From Gemmobacter nectariphilus (GTDB taxonomy: Bacteria; Pseudomonadota; Alphaproteobacteria; Rhodobacterales; Rhodobacteraceae), in assembly GCA_020721445.1 (NCBI GenBank), contig DYMU01000003.1:116986-180985 (forward strand): a stretch of DNA of 64,000 nt, given 5' to 3'. A program made the translations under genes and the position numbers. Below, piece by piece: positions 63,229 to 64,000 of the stretch (positions within the stretch are counted from its first letter, which is position 1; the number at the start of each line of letters is the position of its first letter). Below the pieces are notes generated by a model, which was not told the origin of the DNA, ran no database searches, and saw nothing but the letters and a program-made list of their open reading frames with translations.

Positions 63229-63951
63229 ATGACCTATTGCGTCGGCCTTTTGTTGAATGAAGGCATGGTTTTGCTGTCGGACACGCGCACCAATGCGGGC
63301 TTTGACAATATCGCGACCTATCGCAAGATGTTCCACTTCGAAGAGCCGGGTGAGCGGATCATCACGATCCTCGCGGCGGGCAGCCTGTCGGTCACGCAGA
63401 CCACCATCGCGCGGTTGCGCGATGCGGTGGATGATCCTGATGCCACACCTTCCACCTCGGTGATGTTGGCCCCCACCATGTTGAAAGTGGCCGAGATCGC
63501 AGGCAATGCCCTTGCCACCGTCCGGCGCGAGATTGACGAAAAGCTGTCGATGGCTCAGGGCGCAAGTGCCACCCTGATCGTGGCGGGGCAGCGCAAGGGC
63601 GGCGTGATGCGGATGTTCCTGATCTACCCGCAGGGCAACTTCATCGAGGCCACCGAAGACACGCCCTATTTGCAGATCGGCGAACACAAATATGGCAAGC
63701 CCATCCTTGACCGCGTGGTCAAGCCCACCACCAGTCTGGCCGATGCCCAGAAGGCGGTGCTGTTGTCGATGGATTCCACGCTGCGGTCAAACCTGTCGGT
63801 GGGTATGCCGCTGGATCTGTGCGTGATCCGGCGTGATGAATGTCAGGTCGGTGCCTTGCGCCGCATCGAATCGGGCGATGAGGCGTTTCGCCTGATGAGC
63901 GAGGCCTGGTCGCAAGCCTTGCGCGATGGGTTTACCCAGATCACGATCTAG
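63229..63951 (+). CDS. Anbu proteasome-like peptidase
   Basis: 240 aa Ntn-hydrolase related to HslV and the 20S beta subunit. After Met removal the N terminus is TYCVGLLL, with Thr2 as the nucleophile; LLSDTRTNAG holds the Asp of the active site, and RKMFHFEEPG the Lys region. IVAGQRKGGVMRMFLIYPQG and FIEATEDTPYLQIGEHKYGK are Anbu-specific. No HslU or ARC/Mpa-like ATPase gene is in the window. ATG 63229, with GAGG upstream, preserves the conserved Thr; the frame is open from 63184. Confidence 0.92.
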   Translation: MTYCVGLLLNEGMVLLSDTRTNAGFDNIATYRKMFHFEEPGERIITILAAGSLSVTQTTIARLRDAVDDPDATPSTSVMLAPTMLKVAEIAGNALATVRREIDEKLSMAQGASATLIVAGQRKGGVMRMFLIYPQGNFIEATEDTPYLQIGEHKYGKPILDRVVKPTTSLADAQKAVLLSMDSTLRSNLSVGMPLDLCVIRRDECQVGALRRIESGDEAFRLMSEAWSQALRDGFTQITI

Positions 63952-64000
63952 GGCCTGTTGACGTTTGAGGATTCACAAATCGGTTGCGGGGTGATTCAAG
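63952..64000. mobile_element. Possible insertion-sequence end at the window edge
   Basis: GGGCCTGTTGACGTTTGAGG then ATTCACAAATC begins exactly at the Anbu stop (CTAG context). It resembles the terminal inverted repeat of IS5-family (IS427-like) elements as I remember them. No transposase is visible before the window ends, so this is only a suspicion. Confidence 0.3.

Noticed and set aside
1..64000. Prophage, genomic island or defence island
   Set aside because: No integrase, phage structural, restriction or toxin-antitoxin gene was seen; the single tRNA has no adjacent integrase, and composition looks even.

Overview
The window reads as ordinary chromosome of a Rhodobacteraceae-type alphaproteobacterium. 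Composition is high G+C throughout. Diagnostic gene sets are an frcBCAK fructose operon with a ROK regulator, fdsGBACD formate dehydrogenase, an Irr-type Fur regulator facing fabA-fabB-fabI, an RpoH sigma factor, a PmtA-type methyltransferase and an Mrp/Pha antiporter with fused A and B subunits. No prophage, CRISPR array, plasmid origin or complete insertion sequence is visible, and no photosynthesis genes are present.

Layout. 1-5.4 kb: end of an RND efflux adaptor, its RND permease, a DsbD-N-like secreted protein and YqgE. 5.4-8.9 kb: a two-domain aldehyde dehydrogenase (ALDH16 type) behind deoC, a deoxynucleoside catabolic pair. 9-14.9 kb: six-gene Mrp/Pha cation/proton antiporter operon. 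15-20.5 kb: ROK regulator plus RbsD/FucU-like mutarotase, divergent from frcB-C-A-K across an AT-rich dyad. 20.5-23.7 kb: repeat-rich spacer, an EamA exporter and adenine deaminase. 23.9-31.7 kb: LysR regulator and fdsG-B-A-C-D, ending in a CbiX-like chelatase. 31.7-35 kb: hybrid histidine kinase and a divergent LuxR-type response regulator. 35-41.8 kb: glutamine-synthetase-like/aminotransferase pair, pyrD with a DUF952 gene, a periplasmic 5'-nucleotidase and a YedK/HMCES protein. 41.9-48 kb: DUF475 membrane protein, tRNA-Gly, fabI-fabB-fabA divergent from irr, a DUF6476 protein and an RluD-family synthase. 48-53.3 kb: rpoH, the phospholipid operon psd-pssA-pmtA, an oxidoreductase and a capsule-type protein. 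53.4-59 kb: a cobalamin-binding-domain protein, oligoendopeptidase F, and an ATP-dependent DNA ligase with its partner exonuclease. 59.2-64 kb: permuted ATP-grasp, alpha-E, transglutaminase, an unrecognised membrane protein and the Anbu proteasome-like peptidase.

The most interesting locus is the last one. It couples a predicted peptide ligase, a transglutaminase-fold enzyme and a proteasome-like peptidase whose biological target is unknown, and it also carries an unrecognised tail-anchored protein. The second theme is regulatory and repeat DNA. There are clear dyads upstream of the frc and fds operons and between fabA and irr. A dispersed intergenic repeat (GC stem followed by GGAGTATTTT..CAAGCAGCAA) occurs at least seven times, two copies in inverted orientation bracketing the DNA ligase gene. 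A separate family of about 100-bp GC-rich palindromic elements has one copy inside the fds operon.

All functional calls come from reading motifs and remembered family features. No database search was run.
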